This document shows positions 1 through 12,272 of a DNA stretch of 64,000 bases, piece after piece. The translations under genes were made by a program, and so were the position numbers. Position 1 is the first letter of the stretch. Every line of letters begins with the position of its first letter. The notes beneath the pieces are model-generated. The model made no database searches, was not told where the DNA came from, and was given only the letters and a program-made list of their open reading frames with translations. Source of the DNA: Tanytarsus gracilentus (Eukaryota > Arthropoda > Insecta > Diptera > Chironomidae); contig JAXRKN010000037.1 in NCBI GenBank assembly GCA_038502055.1, forward strand, positions 4,340,001 to 4,404,000, written 5' to 3'.

Positions 1-251
1 ATCAGAAGCATTTAAAATCAATCCCAAGTGGTCCAAAATGAGGTGAGCGCTGAAGTATTTAATAAAGTGTGAAAATATACTTGTGTGAATAACCTTTTTG
101 CTAAATATTTACACTTAGAAAACAGTTTAAGCACCAATTAACAATCTCTTACAGAAAACCAAAGTCCATACACACTCTCGATGACCCTAAAATGGGAAAA
201 GGAAAAAAGAAATTCAAAAAGCTTATTAATCGATGCTTTCCCATGTTTTGA
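1..251 (+). CDS. 3' end of an unrecognised gene (last two exons, partial)
   Basis: The window opens inside a + strand gene. An exon runs to 42 and is followed by a GTGAGC donor. A 112-base intron ends in a CTTACAG acceptor at 154, and the last exon is 155–251 with a TGA stop at 249–251. Joining the exons in phase keeps one frame open and gives a 45-residue C-terminal piece, rich in Lys after a short Ser/His/Asp stretch and ending in C-F-P-M-F. I do not recognise the family and no domain is visible. The call rests only on the donor/acceptor pair and the continuous phase across it, so it could be a chance reading. It lies 0.8 kb upstream of the next start on the same strand. Confidence 0.45.
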
Positions 252-1060
252 ATGCACCATCAATAATAATTGGATAATTTATTAAAATATTTTCTATCAA
301 ATTTTGGCACATTCCGCTCTCAAAACACTTTTATTTAAATAAATTTTTCACTCTACAAATGAAAATTGTGTGTGAATGTTTTTTTTCTTCTCGTAATTTG
401 CTCATATTTTCTCTCAATGCGCATCAGGAAAGATCATGATTTCTGCGGTCGAAAGACACATTTGAGGAAAATCTTTTTTTTCTCTCATAGGAGAGAGGAA
501 AAAATTAAAAAGTCATAAATGCTCCGTCTCGACTCTCAATTTCAAGGGGAAAAATTATAAATTTAGCTTTTTGCAGTTTTCTTTAGTATCTCTCGAAAAA
601 TGTCGGCGTAAAGATCGATCGTGAAACGAACTTTAAAAGAAATTTTTTTAGTAATAATTTTATCATCACCCGCTTCTGCTTATTATTACTCCCAATTTTT
701 TTTTCTTGTTTCATTCATATTTTCATTTAAAAGAGAAAAAAAATAACTTTTTCTTCGACAAGCGTGATAAATGTGAACTCATCAAGAGAAATTGAAAAGT
801 GAAGCTTTTATAAGTGTTGAAAAATCTATTTTTAGAAAATCTTGCATAAAATTGAATATTTTATAAAATATCGAAAACACATCATTTAGTGCTTACGTAA
901 TCAGAGAAATCAGGAAGTTTAGTTTATTCGTTCGAATTTTAATACATCAATAAAAGTTGAAGACATTTTGTGAGGAAAAAATAATTGCAAGAACACAAAA
1001 AAATTTCCTTTGCTGTGGACTAAAAATATATCAACTCAAAAAAGAAAGAGAAATCTTTCG
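252..1060 (+). other. Spacer with promoter and 5' UTR of the tail-anchored protein gene
   Basis: AT-rich spacer between the previous stop and the ATG at 1061. No open frame of note. I looked for Initiator (TCAKTY) plus DPE pairs and found none at correct spacing, so the start site is unplaced. An in-frame TGA at 971–973 shows that the downstream coding region begins after this point. Confidence 0.5.
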
Positions 1061-4000
1061 ATGACATCACGTTTTCGATCATCATCCTTAGGTGCAGTTC
1101 CCCGTCAAAAATCCCTTGCCCGTTCCCGAGCCGTCAGCTCAGCAGCAAGTCCTCTAGAAGTTCGTTGTGCATGTCAATTTTTCCAAAGTGATTCACTCAT
1201 ACCCGAACGAATAAATCCAATTGGATCGTCGCGTCCACCTTCACGTGTCGGCGGTACGACAGAAAAACCCCTCTTTTGCTCAAAGCATAACATTTTCGAG
1301 TCCGATGTTTTGCTCGAGGAGGGAGAATTATCGGGAAGTATTTTAAGTTTCGGTAAAACATCCGTTCCCGACTATTACGCGGAAACAAATGCCGTAGTAA
1401 CTTCGAGTCACATAGAAAATAAAGAAAATCATCCGCCTTATCACCAGTTCGATCAGTTATCTTCGAATTCCGAAATTCCTAATATAAACTATTTTGACGA
1501 TCGTCCGCCCATTGAAATCGAAACCTTCAAGGCTGAACTTCCACAGATTGTTACGAATGTAAATAGTAACAATCTAAACAAACCATTTGCTACACATGTT
1601 AAGCAAGCAAATGAAACCAATCATAATGCTGAAAATAATGCGCATCCTATGAATGTTATGAGAGGTCATAAATTTAGCAGCCAGAAAAGTTTAGATAGAT
1701 ACTCAAGTTCCACATTGCTCGCAAAATATCGCCCTAAATCCCAATCGCACGCGCCCTCACTGCAAGGCTCTCAATCTGATATTCAGATTATGTTTCGTAT
1801 GACAAAAACCGTTAGCTTTGATTACGGTAAACCTTCTTCGAGTTCGCATCCTAACGAAAATCCAAATTACGATCAATATCACCGCATGTCTCCGATGGTC
1901 TTTCCTGTGCGCGAACGTTTACAGAAAATTGAGAGAATGAGTGTTCAGCGGTAAGCGAGAGATTTTTTTATGTTCTGTATGTTTTTTTGTGCGAGATTTA
2001 AAAATAATTTCATGTTGTCAAAATTTATTTAAAATCATTCTTCTTTGTTTTAGTGACCATGAGTATGAGCCAATCGGCGAACCACAAACAGATATGAATG
2101 AAGAAAATATTCAAGAAACATCGCAAAAAAAGCGTCCCATTGACACACTTGCATCGAGTGGTAAAGAGAAGCTTCTGAGAACGCCAACGGAAGATAGCGA
2201 GGATAACATAAGTGCACAAGATTTTCAAGATCAAATTGAAAATCGATTTTTCAGACAAGAATTTGAGCCAATGACAGACAACGATGAACTTCCACACCCC
2301 GAAATAACACTCGAGGAAGCCGTCATTATCGATGAAGAACCCGTTCATCGAGAATTGCCCAAAAAGAAGATAGGTTTCATGGAGAGTGCACAAAAGTCTG
2401 GTTTAAATTTCCAACAAAAAATTAAAGCACAAGCTTCGTCACTCAAGACATCTTTAAATAATAAAATTAAGAAGAAGCCAAAAGAAAAACCCGTAGCCGT
2501 TGAGGTTGAGGAAATTGGCGATGATTTGCAAGAAGAGGAAAAGGAGAATAATGAATCGCACGCTCAAAATATCGAGGCAATTAAAATTAACGTTCAAGAT
2601 TACGATGAGGAATCAGCAAAGGCTTCAAAGCAATCTAAAATGTCAAAACTCAAGATGAACATTAAAAAGCCGACGTTGCCAAAATTCAAGAAGCCTCAAT
2701 TTAAGGCCGACTTTTCGAGCTTGAAAAAACTTGGTCGAAGTAAATCAATGAGAGAAGAATCATCGACAGCTACAGGTGGCGAATCGAGCTCAGTTCAAAG
2801 TCCCGAAGTTGCCACCGCTGAGCCGACACCACGAAAAAAGTTCGACTTTGGAACGTATCCAAGAATGATTCGAGATAAATTTAAGCGATCAAAGCTTCCC
2901 GAGCGAAGTGATCGAAGCATGATTTCAGACTCGCCTGCTGCTGATGAAGATTTTAATCGAATTTCATCAACATTTGTACAACGCGGACCGGTCGCGTCAA
3001 GATGGCCAGAGTATGTGAATGAGGAAGAGAGTGGAAAGTATCAGCATTTCGACAGTGAAACTGATTTAGAGCGCGAAAGAATGGAATTTGAAGAAACTAC
3101 ACATTCAATGACCGAAGAGCAGCGACAACTTGTTGATATGGATCGAGAAAATTTGCAAATTCACTTGATGGCTAAGCAAGATAAATTTAGAAAGCCATTC
3201 ATTGAACGCCAAGAATCTGATGTTGGATCCGAGGACGATAAGCTCATGTGGAGTGGAATGCTCAATAAAAATGCGGAACCAATTGAAGATGAGGAATTTG
3301 GAGAGAATGCCTTGCGATATAAATATCAAATTGATGAAGATGCCATGCGTTCGTCAACGCCAAAATCAAATCAAGAAACTCAAAGCTCAGGAAGTTCTGG
3401 CACGAGACGTCGTAGAGGCTACATTGACGACGATGAAGATGAAGACTATTTCATGCGAGAGCAAAAAATTACAAGCAATCTCAGCAGAGAAGGCTACATT
3501 GACTCTGCATTAAAAGAGGGTCTCGGTATGCCCGAAGGAAATGCATTGGCTCAAATGGGCGATCATGAATTCTCTCCCGAAAGACCAATTCGATCTTTGA
3601 AAAGAAAAAATAAGCATGAAATTGAGCAACCTCATGAAGAAGTGGAGAATTTTAATGACTACTTTAAAACTTATCCACCACATAGACCAACACGCAAGCA
3701 AAAGTCTCTTAGTGTTGAGCCAAATGAGGAAGATGTTATGCTTCGAGAGATCCACGACGATGGCTCGGATATAATCGATGAAAACGATATGGGAACTTTC
3801 AAGGGAATCGAACATCCTGATTTGGATTATATGAGAGAAGATTACGACAATGATATGGACTATAACATTTCAAATATGCCCGTTCCTCCCACTCCGCCTC
3901 GTCGTAGAAAGAAGAAAATTCGTAGCATGCTGCAACACGAGCACATTTTATCAAATTCAAATAAAATTAAAGTTGACGAGGTAAATTATTCATTCCTAAA

Positions 4001-6792
4001 TCTAAAACTATTAATACCAATTTATTCAAAGGTAATCGTTTATCGACAAGAACACGAGTTTGTGACTCTCGCACAGGAAGAACATTTCACGACACCCACC
4101 CCAACACCACGCCGTACACGTTCACGATCGCAAATTTCGGGTTATACATTAGATGATGCTGACTCTTTCAAAAAAGATTCATTTGATGGATTTGGAGCGA
4201 TGCACATCATTGAGAATAATAAAGAAAATAACAAGGAGTAAGTTTATCGCGTTTAAAATAAATTACTTTACATAAAATTGTCTTTTTAGTTATGCAACAG
4301 TTCGAAAAGAGCAACCGCCATGTCCAGTTAGACGTAAACGCTCTACAAAGTCACTCGGTGATCGTCAATTTGCCACACTTCCTCTCTTGCCTAAACGAAG
4401 TGATCACGATGTAAGGCCACCAAGACCCCCACGTAATTACAGCACTATTAATACAAGCACACCAAGCAAACCGCCGCGTAGAAAGTCAGCAGGCAGTTTA
4501 GTTGAAATTTCAAAGTGAGTTCAATAAAGTGAATTTTTTTACTAAATTTAATATTTAAATTATTTATTTCAGAACTATTAAGGATGATGATTATGAAGAA
4601 ATATTGGATGTTAATACTTTAGATAATCGACTTACGTATCGGCTGCAATCGGGTGCTGTTGTAAATAAAATGAAAGATCGTGAGTGATTTTAAAATTATT
4701 TTGAAAATTAAATTAAATTAATTTTTTTTGTTAAAGGTCCATTGCCACCGCCTCCGCGTCCGAAAAGAGAGCATAGAAAACCAAAAAAAGATTTACCTGA
4801 CAATGACGATGAAAAATTTGACAAAGATGATGGTGCAGAAAGAATTGCTTCTGAGGTGTTATCAGAGGACGTGGTTGATAACTCACAACCCGTCCAAGAA
4901 AGTCTTGAAAAATCTGAGAATATTAATGAAAATCGCTTAGAGAGTGATGTTAAAATTGAAAATCTAGAAGTTTCAAATAATGTCACGTTACCGCGTCAAG
5001 ATTCTGATTTTTCCGAACCCGAAAGACCTATCGAAGTGGAAGTGTCAACTCAAACAGATCCCATACCTTATGAAGAATTTACAATGGAGGATGATGAAGA
5101 CATTGACCTCGAAGAATATTTGTCATCTGACGGAAAAATCAAGACACTTGAGGACATTTTAAAGGAAGAACAAGAAGCGGAATTAGAAAGAGCAAGACAA
5201 TTGGCAGAGGCTGAAAATTTATCGAAAGGAATCCAGAGATTCCGAGAATCAAACCAAAGATCATTTTCTGAAAAGTCAGGAAAATCAAAATCTCTTAGTC
5301 GTCCGATTACTCCTTCAGGTAGATAATAAATTATTCAATCGTTGTAATTAGTAAATTTTAATTTATTTTTCTTAAAGCTGTGGTTGTAGAAAGAAAAAAA
5401 TCATCACCAATAATATTTGAAAGGCAACAGCAAGTTATGACCGAAGCAGGTCTCTTTATTCATCCAATCACTTATGATGATTATGGTATTCCGCCAAATA
5501 ACGATGAAGAGGAGGAACAGTTGCCAATTGAGCCATCAAATATTGCTGATGAAACTATCGATGTTAATAATAATTTACATGAAAATGAACCATCCGAGCC
5601 GTTATCCACAAGTCCCGACATCGCTGAAATACTAAAACGTGCTCAGGAGTATGTAGGTGCGGATGACGACGATGAAGATGAAGAATTAGACGCTGAAATG
5701 CAAAGAAAAATTGAGGAAATGATTGAATCTGTTATGAGCAGTGCCAGAGAGGAAGCAGACTGGATAAAAAGCTCAAATGAAAATGTCGTTGAAGATTTAG
5801 AAATTGCTAAAGAGGAAGTAGAAGAAAAAATAGAACCATTGGAACAAACTGAACTTGAGACATCAAATCAAATTTTAAAGGTCGACGAGGAACCAATCAC
5901 TTCACCGCCAATATCAAAATCAGTTTCTGAAGATATTGAGGAATTGCAGCCAATTGAAGATGACGAACCATCAATCAAAATTGACACACGCGATGAATTG
6001 CAACTTGAAGAATCTCAAAATCTGTCAGAGGAGCGACCATCAAGTCCCTTTCCAAGTCGTCTTCATCTCTCAAGTCTCGAAATAGATAATTTAAGTGTTA
6101 ATCAACTTCAAGCCGGTCGAATTACCGCAAGTGAAATTGATAGTCATTCAGTAACTACAAATGAATTTGAGTGCAAACTAAGCAGTAGCATGCCCATTTC
6201 AACGAGATCCATCGAGATCCCGCCTGGACTAATTGAAGAGATCGTTGAGAGAGTCAGAAGCGCAGAAAGAGCTGAACAGCAGCAGCATCAGCAAAATCAA
6301 AATATTCAAATTGAGTCCGAAGAGGCACCAACTCGTCCTCCTTTGCCTTCTCAATATCAACCCACCACCCAGATCCCTCCATCATTCTTTCAATTACGAG
6401 ATTTTTCAGAGGAAGAACAACCTCATCACCCAGCACCACATCGTCGCAGAAAGCATCAACAAAAGCAGAAAAAAGAATCGACGTCTGAGGAAGATTATCA
6501 GAAAGATCAAAGGACCAGAAGTAGGACTGGTGCTGCGGCCAGTGGAAGCGACCAATCGATTCTCGGCTTGGGCGGTCAATTTCTCAGAGCATGTGGAAAT
6601 TCCTTAATGGACACTGGAAGTCACTTAATGGAAGTTCTAAGGGCTTCAAGTAAGGATGAACAATCGCGTGACTTGCATATCGCAATCATTATCTTAATAA
6701 TTATTGTCGCCGGTTTATTTCTCATGGGTATGGGTGAGAAATCAATTCATCATCATCATTGGGATTTTTTCAACCCCGGCGAAAATCGTTAA
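1061..6792 (+). CDS. Large acidic, Pro/Arg-rich tail-anchored membrane protein, family not recognised
   Basis: Seven coding exons in continuous phase: 1061–1950, 2054–3980, 4032–4237, 4290–4514, 4573–4679, 4737–5318 and 5378–6792 (TAA), giving 1783 residues. The ATG at 1061 is the first in frame after a TGA at 971. Most of the protein is hydrophilic and probably disordered: Glu/Asp-rich stretches, a basic Lys-rich region near residues 430–550, and proline/arginine clusters such as PPTPPRRRKKK and PPPPRPKR that resemble SH3 or adaptor ligands. The only membrane segment is an Ile/Leu-rich helix at about 1747–1764, followed by a short tail with four His and the end FFNPGENR. This is the layout of a C-terminally anchored protein facing the cytosol from the ER, sarcoplasmic reticulum or nuclear envelope. 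The tail lacks the usual KASH ending. An ER or muscle scaffold role would be inference only. Confidence 0.82.
3981..4031 (+). other. 51-base stop-free intron inside the tail-anchored protein gene
   Basis: GTAAAT donor after GAG at 3980 and a CAAAG acceptor at 4031. The length is 3n and there is no stop, so the frame reads straight through. The 17 residues it would add are hydrophobic and AT-driven, unlike the charged surroundings, so I treat it as an intron. Retention would still give a full-length protein. Confidence 0.6.
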
Positions 6793-6983
6793 TTTTCTTT
6801 AAATTGTAAAAAATGCTTTTCTTATTTGTTTTACTTTTTGAGTGTTGCATTTCACTGTTGTTATATTTTAATCGTCATTGTTATGATTACTATTCATTGA
6901 CACTTAATTTGGCAATTATAATCAAGCGATGTTTTAACCATTTTGTATCTCTCTTGTGATCAATATCAAGAAAAAGGATTACA

Positions 6984-6989
6984 AATAAA
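6984..6989 (+). terminator. AATAAA poly(A) signal of the tail-anchored protein gene
   Basis: Canonical AATAAA about 190 bases after the TAA at 6792. A second AATAAA at 7080–7085 would extend the transcript into the 3' UTR of the opposing gene. Confidence 0.6.
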
Positions 6990-7017
6990 ATTTGTTCAAA
7001 AAAGTTTTAAAAGTTTT

Positions 7018-7023
7018 TTTATT
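7018..7023 (-). terminator. AATAAA poly(A) signal of the – strand repeat-protein gene
   Basis: TTTATT on the + strand, i.e. AATAAA on the – strand, about 220 bases after the stop at 7242. Cleavage would fall near 7000, almost on the cleavage site of the convergent + strand gene. Confidence 0.5.
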
Positions 7024-7241
7024 GCTGTCTTCACAGGTGCAGAAATGATTTAAAATAACTCAAAATTTTCTTTTTTAAAAATAAAAGAATTTCATTCATT
7101 TTAATAATTTCTTAAGGCACATCACGTTACAATATTTAATTAAATGTTATAGATTTGTATTCCACTTAATCTCTTTATAAAAAAAACATTAAGTTTTATA
7201 AAGTGCCAAGATAAAATTTAAAATTTTAAAATTCAACGAAT

Positions 7242-9808
7242 TTACCAGTATTTCTTGTTAAATTTTGGTTCGTAGTTTATGATTGAAATACTATCGTCAT
7301 CGTCCTCCACTTCATCAGGCATTTCCCACAAATTATCGTTTTGATCTACTGGCATTGGCTGATCGTAACAAGGACTTAATGGCGGTGATTCATACAAGTT
7401 TTCTCGTTGCAGCCAATCTTTTACGCGCTGAATACCAACTGGCAACGAATTGTCTATGAAGAAAAAAAATTAGAAACATTTTATAATTATAATTAAAGTT
7501 TTTAAAAAACCTTTCAAGTTGTTTTTTGGTTTATCTCCTCCAAACTCGGCGAGAAAATCTATATCGTTTTCAATTTCTTGTATTAACAAATCAATATTGT
7601 CTTTTTCTTCTTCATCATCACTAGTATCACTGCCAGGATCGCTGTCGCCTTTAAGGAGCTTTTCATCAATTTCTTCATCTTCTGGTTCAGTTGATAAATC
7701 ATCAGCATCATCTTCCACTTTAGGTTCAATTTTAATCTCTGGTTTTTTATCTTCGACAACTTCTTCATTTTGTTCATTGTTAACTAATGAGTTGACGTTG
7801 TTGGGTGGATCAATTGGTTCTTCTTTGATGTTCAGTGGGATGAAATCCTCACATGGAGCATTTTCGGGTAGATTAATGTTATTTGAGCTGCTGCTACTAC
7901 ATACTGATGCACCATCATTTATACCTTCTTCTTCAGTATCACTTTCGCATTCCTCTTTAATTTTCCATGCTAAGTCAGCTAAATTTGGTGCAGCAATGTC
8001 TTGTGCATTTTGCTGATGTTCTACTAGTATGGATGACTGCACAACTGATTTCGGTAGATTATTTTTGTTACTAAAACCTCTGGAAACTGTTTCTGTCGAT
8101 GATGGTCTTTCCGACGAAATAGATTGATTGTTTGAAAGATTTTCTGTGGAGCTAGTTGAACCATTTGATATAGGTTGAACATTCTTATGCACTGAAGATT
8201 GCGATGAGCTTGAAATATCGACTGTAGGTTTTGGCGAAAGAATTACCTCAACTGATTCTTTTCTCGGTTGGTTAGGCCGTTTACCAGCATCATTGCATAA
8301 TGGCACTTCAAGCAAAACTCGTTCTCTGTTGTCCCATCGTGAAAATTTGCGTCTCTTTGCTTCTCTTTCCTCGTGCTTCTTTTGTTTGTGCTCCTTATAA
8401 GTGAGTGGAGTCTGAGAGAAATTGCCAGGATTTGATGGTTTATTACGTTGGAATTGCTGAAAAGATGGCCTTTGAACATTTTGGTTAGGGATTTTGTTTG
8501 CTTGATGTGCGATATTAAATCGTGGAGGTGATGGGATTTTGTTTGCTTGATGAGCGATATTAAATCGTGGAGGTGATGGGATTTTGTTTGCTTGATGAGC
8601 GATATTAAATCGTGGAGGTGATGGGATTTTGTTCGCCATATTCAATCGTGGAGGTTGATGTGACATGTTAAATTGGGGCGGTGGTGTTGAAATGAAATTT
8701 TGAGGCAACACATTTGCGCGAGAGGTTGATGGAAGCACATTATATTTTAAATTGTTCGGTGGATTTAAATTCGAAATATTTTGTTGTGTTGATTGATATG
8801 AACTCCTTGATGTTGCTCCATAATACTTCTGATTTAATGGGATTGCATTCATTCGAGGATCTCTTTGATTGAAAAACTTTTCAGCATGCGGCTTTTGAAT
8901 CGGTTGTCGATCAACTGCATAGTTATTTAGTCTTGTTTGAGACGTTGGACTTTGGTGATGTCGACTTTTTCCACCGGCATTAAATTTTTGGATGTCAAAT
9001 CTTTTTTTTAAGTTATTGGAATTTATGTCGAAAGGTCTTGGCGGATGGTACCTAATTTCTTTTGCAGCAATCTCATTTGTCAAGTCTATCGAGTCTGTTG
9101 GTTCCTGCAAATTAAAAATAATTCAGGGGGAAAATTTAAAAAAAATTTTAAAAAAAAAAAAAAAAATTATTTTTATATTTTTTTTTTTAAAATTATTTAC
9201 TGATCAGCTTAAAATTATTAAAAAATAACTTACCATTGTCTTCGCAGCCTGCATGCGTTCCTCAATTAATTGATATTGATTGAATCTCTCCTTAAGTTTA
9301 TTGATGGCTTTCGGTGTATCTGCAAAATCATAGTAAAATAATTTTTGGGGTCCACGAAGTTTAGAGTAGAGATGATCGAGGCCTTCATATTCATCCTTGT
9401 TATATTTTTTCAAAGTGTTCCTAAAACAATTAACAAAATTAGATTTTTATGATGCGGATAATTGTATTTGTCTTGTTTAAATTTCTTTTGATGAGTTTAT
9501 TTTCTGTTTCATGTTTTAATTTTTGATCATTTTTAAAAAAATAATGCGATGCTTTGCAATTTTATCTATCACGTATCAGGTAACAAATTGAAATATTGCC
9601 GACACTTAATGAAATATTTAAATCTTTTTCTTGTTGTCTCAACAAAAAACCAAACTTTAAATGTTAAATGGGTTAAATGAAGCAAATTGAGCATATATCT
9701 AAAAAAATAATATTAAATTTCTCACCAAACCCTGTCGTCCTCGAAGAATTCTTTGTAGCTTTCCAGCATTTGTTTCTTAAATCGAACTCCTTCATCTTCC
9801 AGATCCAT
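7242..9808 (-). CDS. Low-complexity acidic protein with 15-residue tandem repeats, not recognised
   Basis: Four coding exons in phase on the – strand: 9808–9726, 9420–9234, 9104–7511 and 7453–7242 (TAA), giving 691 residues. A 5' UTR intron is likely: the ATG exon starts at 9809 after a TAG acceptor, and a good CTG|GTAAGT donor lies at 9941/9940. The N-terminal 90 residues look folded and helical (YKEFFEDDRVW, LYSKLRGPQKLFYYDF, many charged residues) and are the best handle for a homology search. The rest is Asn/Pro/Ser-rich and holds three copies of the NKIPSPPRFNIAHQA unit, a basic patch (KKHEEREAKRRKFSRW) that could be a nuclear localisation signal, and then a long Asp/Glu-rich segment. 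The C-terminus is conserved-looking (VGIQRVKDWLQRENLY). A nuclear, RNA-related role is a guess from composition only. Confidence 0.8.
8488..8660 (-). repeat. 45-bp coding tandem repeat, three copies plus a partial copy
   Basis: Units at 8488–8532, 8533–8577 and 8578–8622, with a diverged partial copy to about 8660. Units two and three look identical and unit one differs at one base or so. Each unit encodes 15 residues, so copy-number change keeps the frame. The near identity points to recent expansion or gene conversion. Confidence 0.85.
9150..9188. repeat. A17 and T11 tracts inside an intron of the repeat-protein gene
   Basis: A run of 17 A (9150–9166) is followed after 11 bases by a run of 11 T (9178–9188), within the intron 9105–9233. 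The two tracts could pair as a weak hairpin. Such a run is also prone to assembly length error. Confidence 0.6.
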
Positions 9809-10137
9809 TCTACAAAAAAATTATTAAAGATTAACCGGACTAAAATGTATAAATTATGAATAATTTCACAAAATTTCAAAAATACTCAAATCTTTGTTGA
9901 AATATTTCTTCCACTTTTAACATATTCAAAACTAACTTACCAGTCTTATTTCCAAATTTATTGACACTAAAAATTAAATAATCTACGTTAATCTACTAAA
10001 TTAAAAAAAAATGCTAAGTTTGTTTTTATCTCAAATTCCCTCACACTACTACTGTCGTCCCCCTAAAACAACCAAACAGCCTTAAAACTCGCTTAACTTT
10101 CAAAACAAAGAGAAAAATTCATTTTTAAATTCTTTAC

Positions 10138-10143
10138 TTTATT
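10138..10143 (-). terminator. AATAAA poly(A) signal of PUS7
   Basis: TTTATT on the + strand, 24 bases after the PUS7 stop at 10167. This gives a very short 3' UTR. The 5' UTR of the next – strand gene must start within about 200 bases. Confidence 0.6.
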
Positions 10144-10166
10144 AAACTTCAATAATAAAATATTTC

Positions 10167-12272
10167 TCATTCAATTTTAATTTTTTTACTCTCGCCAATT
10201 TCCTCGATGACTTCTGCTGGTCTTTTTAAATCACAAGTTTCCACCTTTAAGGCTTTCTGCATTTTGATTTGAGTCTCAACCGATGTGTCATTTTTTAAAA
10301 TTTCTCTTAACAACATCGTCGCATAAGTTGATTGAGGTAGGACGAAATCTAAAACAAGCGCTGTAAGCTCTCCATCTGGTTTACTTTCAATTTCAGGATC
10401 GTTGACCATCTTCGAATAATCGCTGTTAATTAATTCATCATGTTCATTTGAATATTTTAGAAACTTCCAGGTGAGATCGATTGGCTTTTGAAAAACTTTA
10501 CGATACGCTCCGCCAAGTGAAAATATTCTGAAATAGAAAATCAAAATTATATTTTTTTGCTTTAAAATTAAATAATTAAAATTACTACCTATGTTTTCCT
10601 TTCAACTTTTCTGATGACAATCCATCCTTAGCCAATAGTTCTTCATAGAGTTTTCCTAACTCATTCGATGGATACATGATGTCAAATCCAGGAAGCGACA
10701 ATACAATATCAAATATTGTATAATTTCCACTATCAATGTCCTCTTTTGTCAATGGTCGTACAATGTCTTTAAAGTTAGATTCCTTCTTCTCTGTTTCTTC
10801 AATCTCAACCTCATCACCAATTGTCTCAACGATTTCCTTTTCAACCAACAGTTTCGGATCCTCTTTAAAAACTAAATCTCCTTCCAATACTTTGAGACCA
10901 AGTTGACGACGTTTACTGGCGATTATGTTGAAAATCAAACTCTGATACGAATGAGTGTAGAGCATTAGCATGTTGCGAGGAAGTTGAAGTAGAGCTTGCA
11001 AATAATCATTTTTTCCCTTAGCCAAAGCTTTCAACAATTTAGTTTCCATGGAAATTGAGTTTTGTTCGACGTACTTAAGAGCCTCGTTCGCATCTCGTTT
11101 TTCTCTCCAGCAAGTGCGCATCTTCTTGATGTCGTCAGGTTCACCTTCTCTTTCCTTCAATATCAAATCGACAGCTTCTTGAAAATCTGATTTGAGAAGT
11201 GCTTTACCCACTATGAAAAAAAAATTATTTAAGTTTTTTTACTTTAATTAAAGCTTTTCACTCACCATCGAATGTGGTCACCTCCGGTGAATTTCCGAAA
11301 CGCTGCAGTCCGTAATAATTTATAAATCCATTCTCCTTTAAACTTACGAGGGCTTTCTCAATCTCCACTTCATCTCCTTTCACTGATCTCAGTGCAATGC
11401 GGAATCGATTTCCAGACAGATCGCCAAGGTTTAATGTCTTCGGAAGAAATTTAAAATTTCCCACTTTGACTCCCGGTGTTCTCTTTGCTCCCTGTGAAAT
11501 TCTATGCGGCTCGTATTTTTTAATGCATATCCATTGCGATGTTTTTGCTCTTTTGTCTTTTGTTCCAGCATATGAAAAAAGCGCTGGTTTTATTTTCATA
11601 TTTTTCGCTAACAAAGAAACTGCTTGAATCGTGTCGATATTTTCCTTAAACATAACAAAATAGGTATACTCATGAGGCCACTGCCATCCACGAACCTCCT
11701 TGTATTGATCGCCTTTGTTTAACTTCTTCACTTGAATATATTTTTTATCCATTTCCGTTGTGATTGTGTTATTTGTTGTACTCTTTCCGAATTCTTTTCG
11801 CAAGACATGATGAAAAACAGATCTTTTATCTTTATCGAAATCAGTCACGTCAATAAGGACTGATTTGTGAGAGTCAGCCTGAGCGATTAATTCTTTGATT
11901 TCCTTAACTTTCTCATCATCAATAAAGTCCGTAATTGAAGCTGCTTGAGCCTCAGGAAGAATCGGTTCTTCTGCTTTGACTGGATTTTCGAATGTCGTTA
12001 GTGTTGCTTGATTTTGCTCTAGATCGATTTCGTTCACTTGAAAGTCGGAATACCTAAAAATTTTATATTTTTAAACTTTAATAACACTATTATTTTGCAT
12101 TTAAAATTTACCTGCACTTGATTATTCCATGAAAACCTTGAGTGTCTGAAATAAATTCACTAATTCCCACCTCTGTCTCTTGTAATCTTTTATCTGTTTG
12201 CCAAGTTTTTTTATTTTGAAAATTTCCCTTTGGGAAATTTTTGCGGCCACGATTTCGGTTGTCTCTGCCCAT
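10167..12272 (-). CDS. Pus7: Pseudouridylate synthase 7 homologue (TruD family)
   Basis: Converts uridine to pseudouridine in tRNA, mRNA and small RNAs. Exons on the – strand: 12272–12112, 12053–11266, 11210–10589 and 10527–10167 (TGA), giving 643 residues, close to the roughly 660 of human PUS7. Recognised by the N-terminal GFHGIIK and RYSDFQVNEID block, by FSYAGTKDKRAKTSQW with the catalytic Asp near residue 220, by the GNFKF and LSGNRFRIALR stretch, and by YYGLQRFGNS. The TruD insert region continues with VGKALLKSDFQEAVDLILK and ends with SLGGAYRKVFQKP. The first 30 residues are basic (RNRGRKNFPKG), as in nuclear RNA-binding proteins. The join at 11266/11210 restores the family reading TTFDVGKALL, which supports the splice site. 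No key residue appears to be lost. Confidence 0.95.

Noticed and set aside
1010..1060. Upstream extension of the tail-anchored protein to a TTG codon
   Set aside because: TTG is not a likely start in an insect mRNA; the first in-frame ATG after the TGA at 971 is at 1061.
7519..8016. 165-codon + strand ORF rich in Ser/Leu
   Set aside because: It is the antisense shadow of the acidic Ser/Glu-rich exon of the – strand gene.
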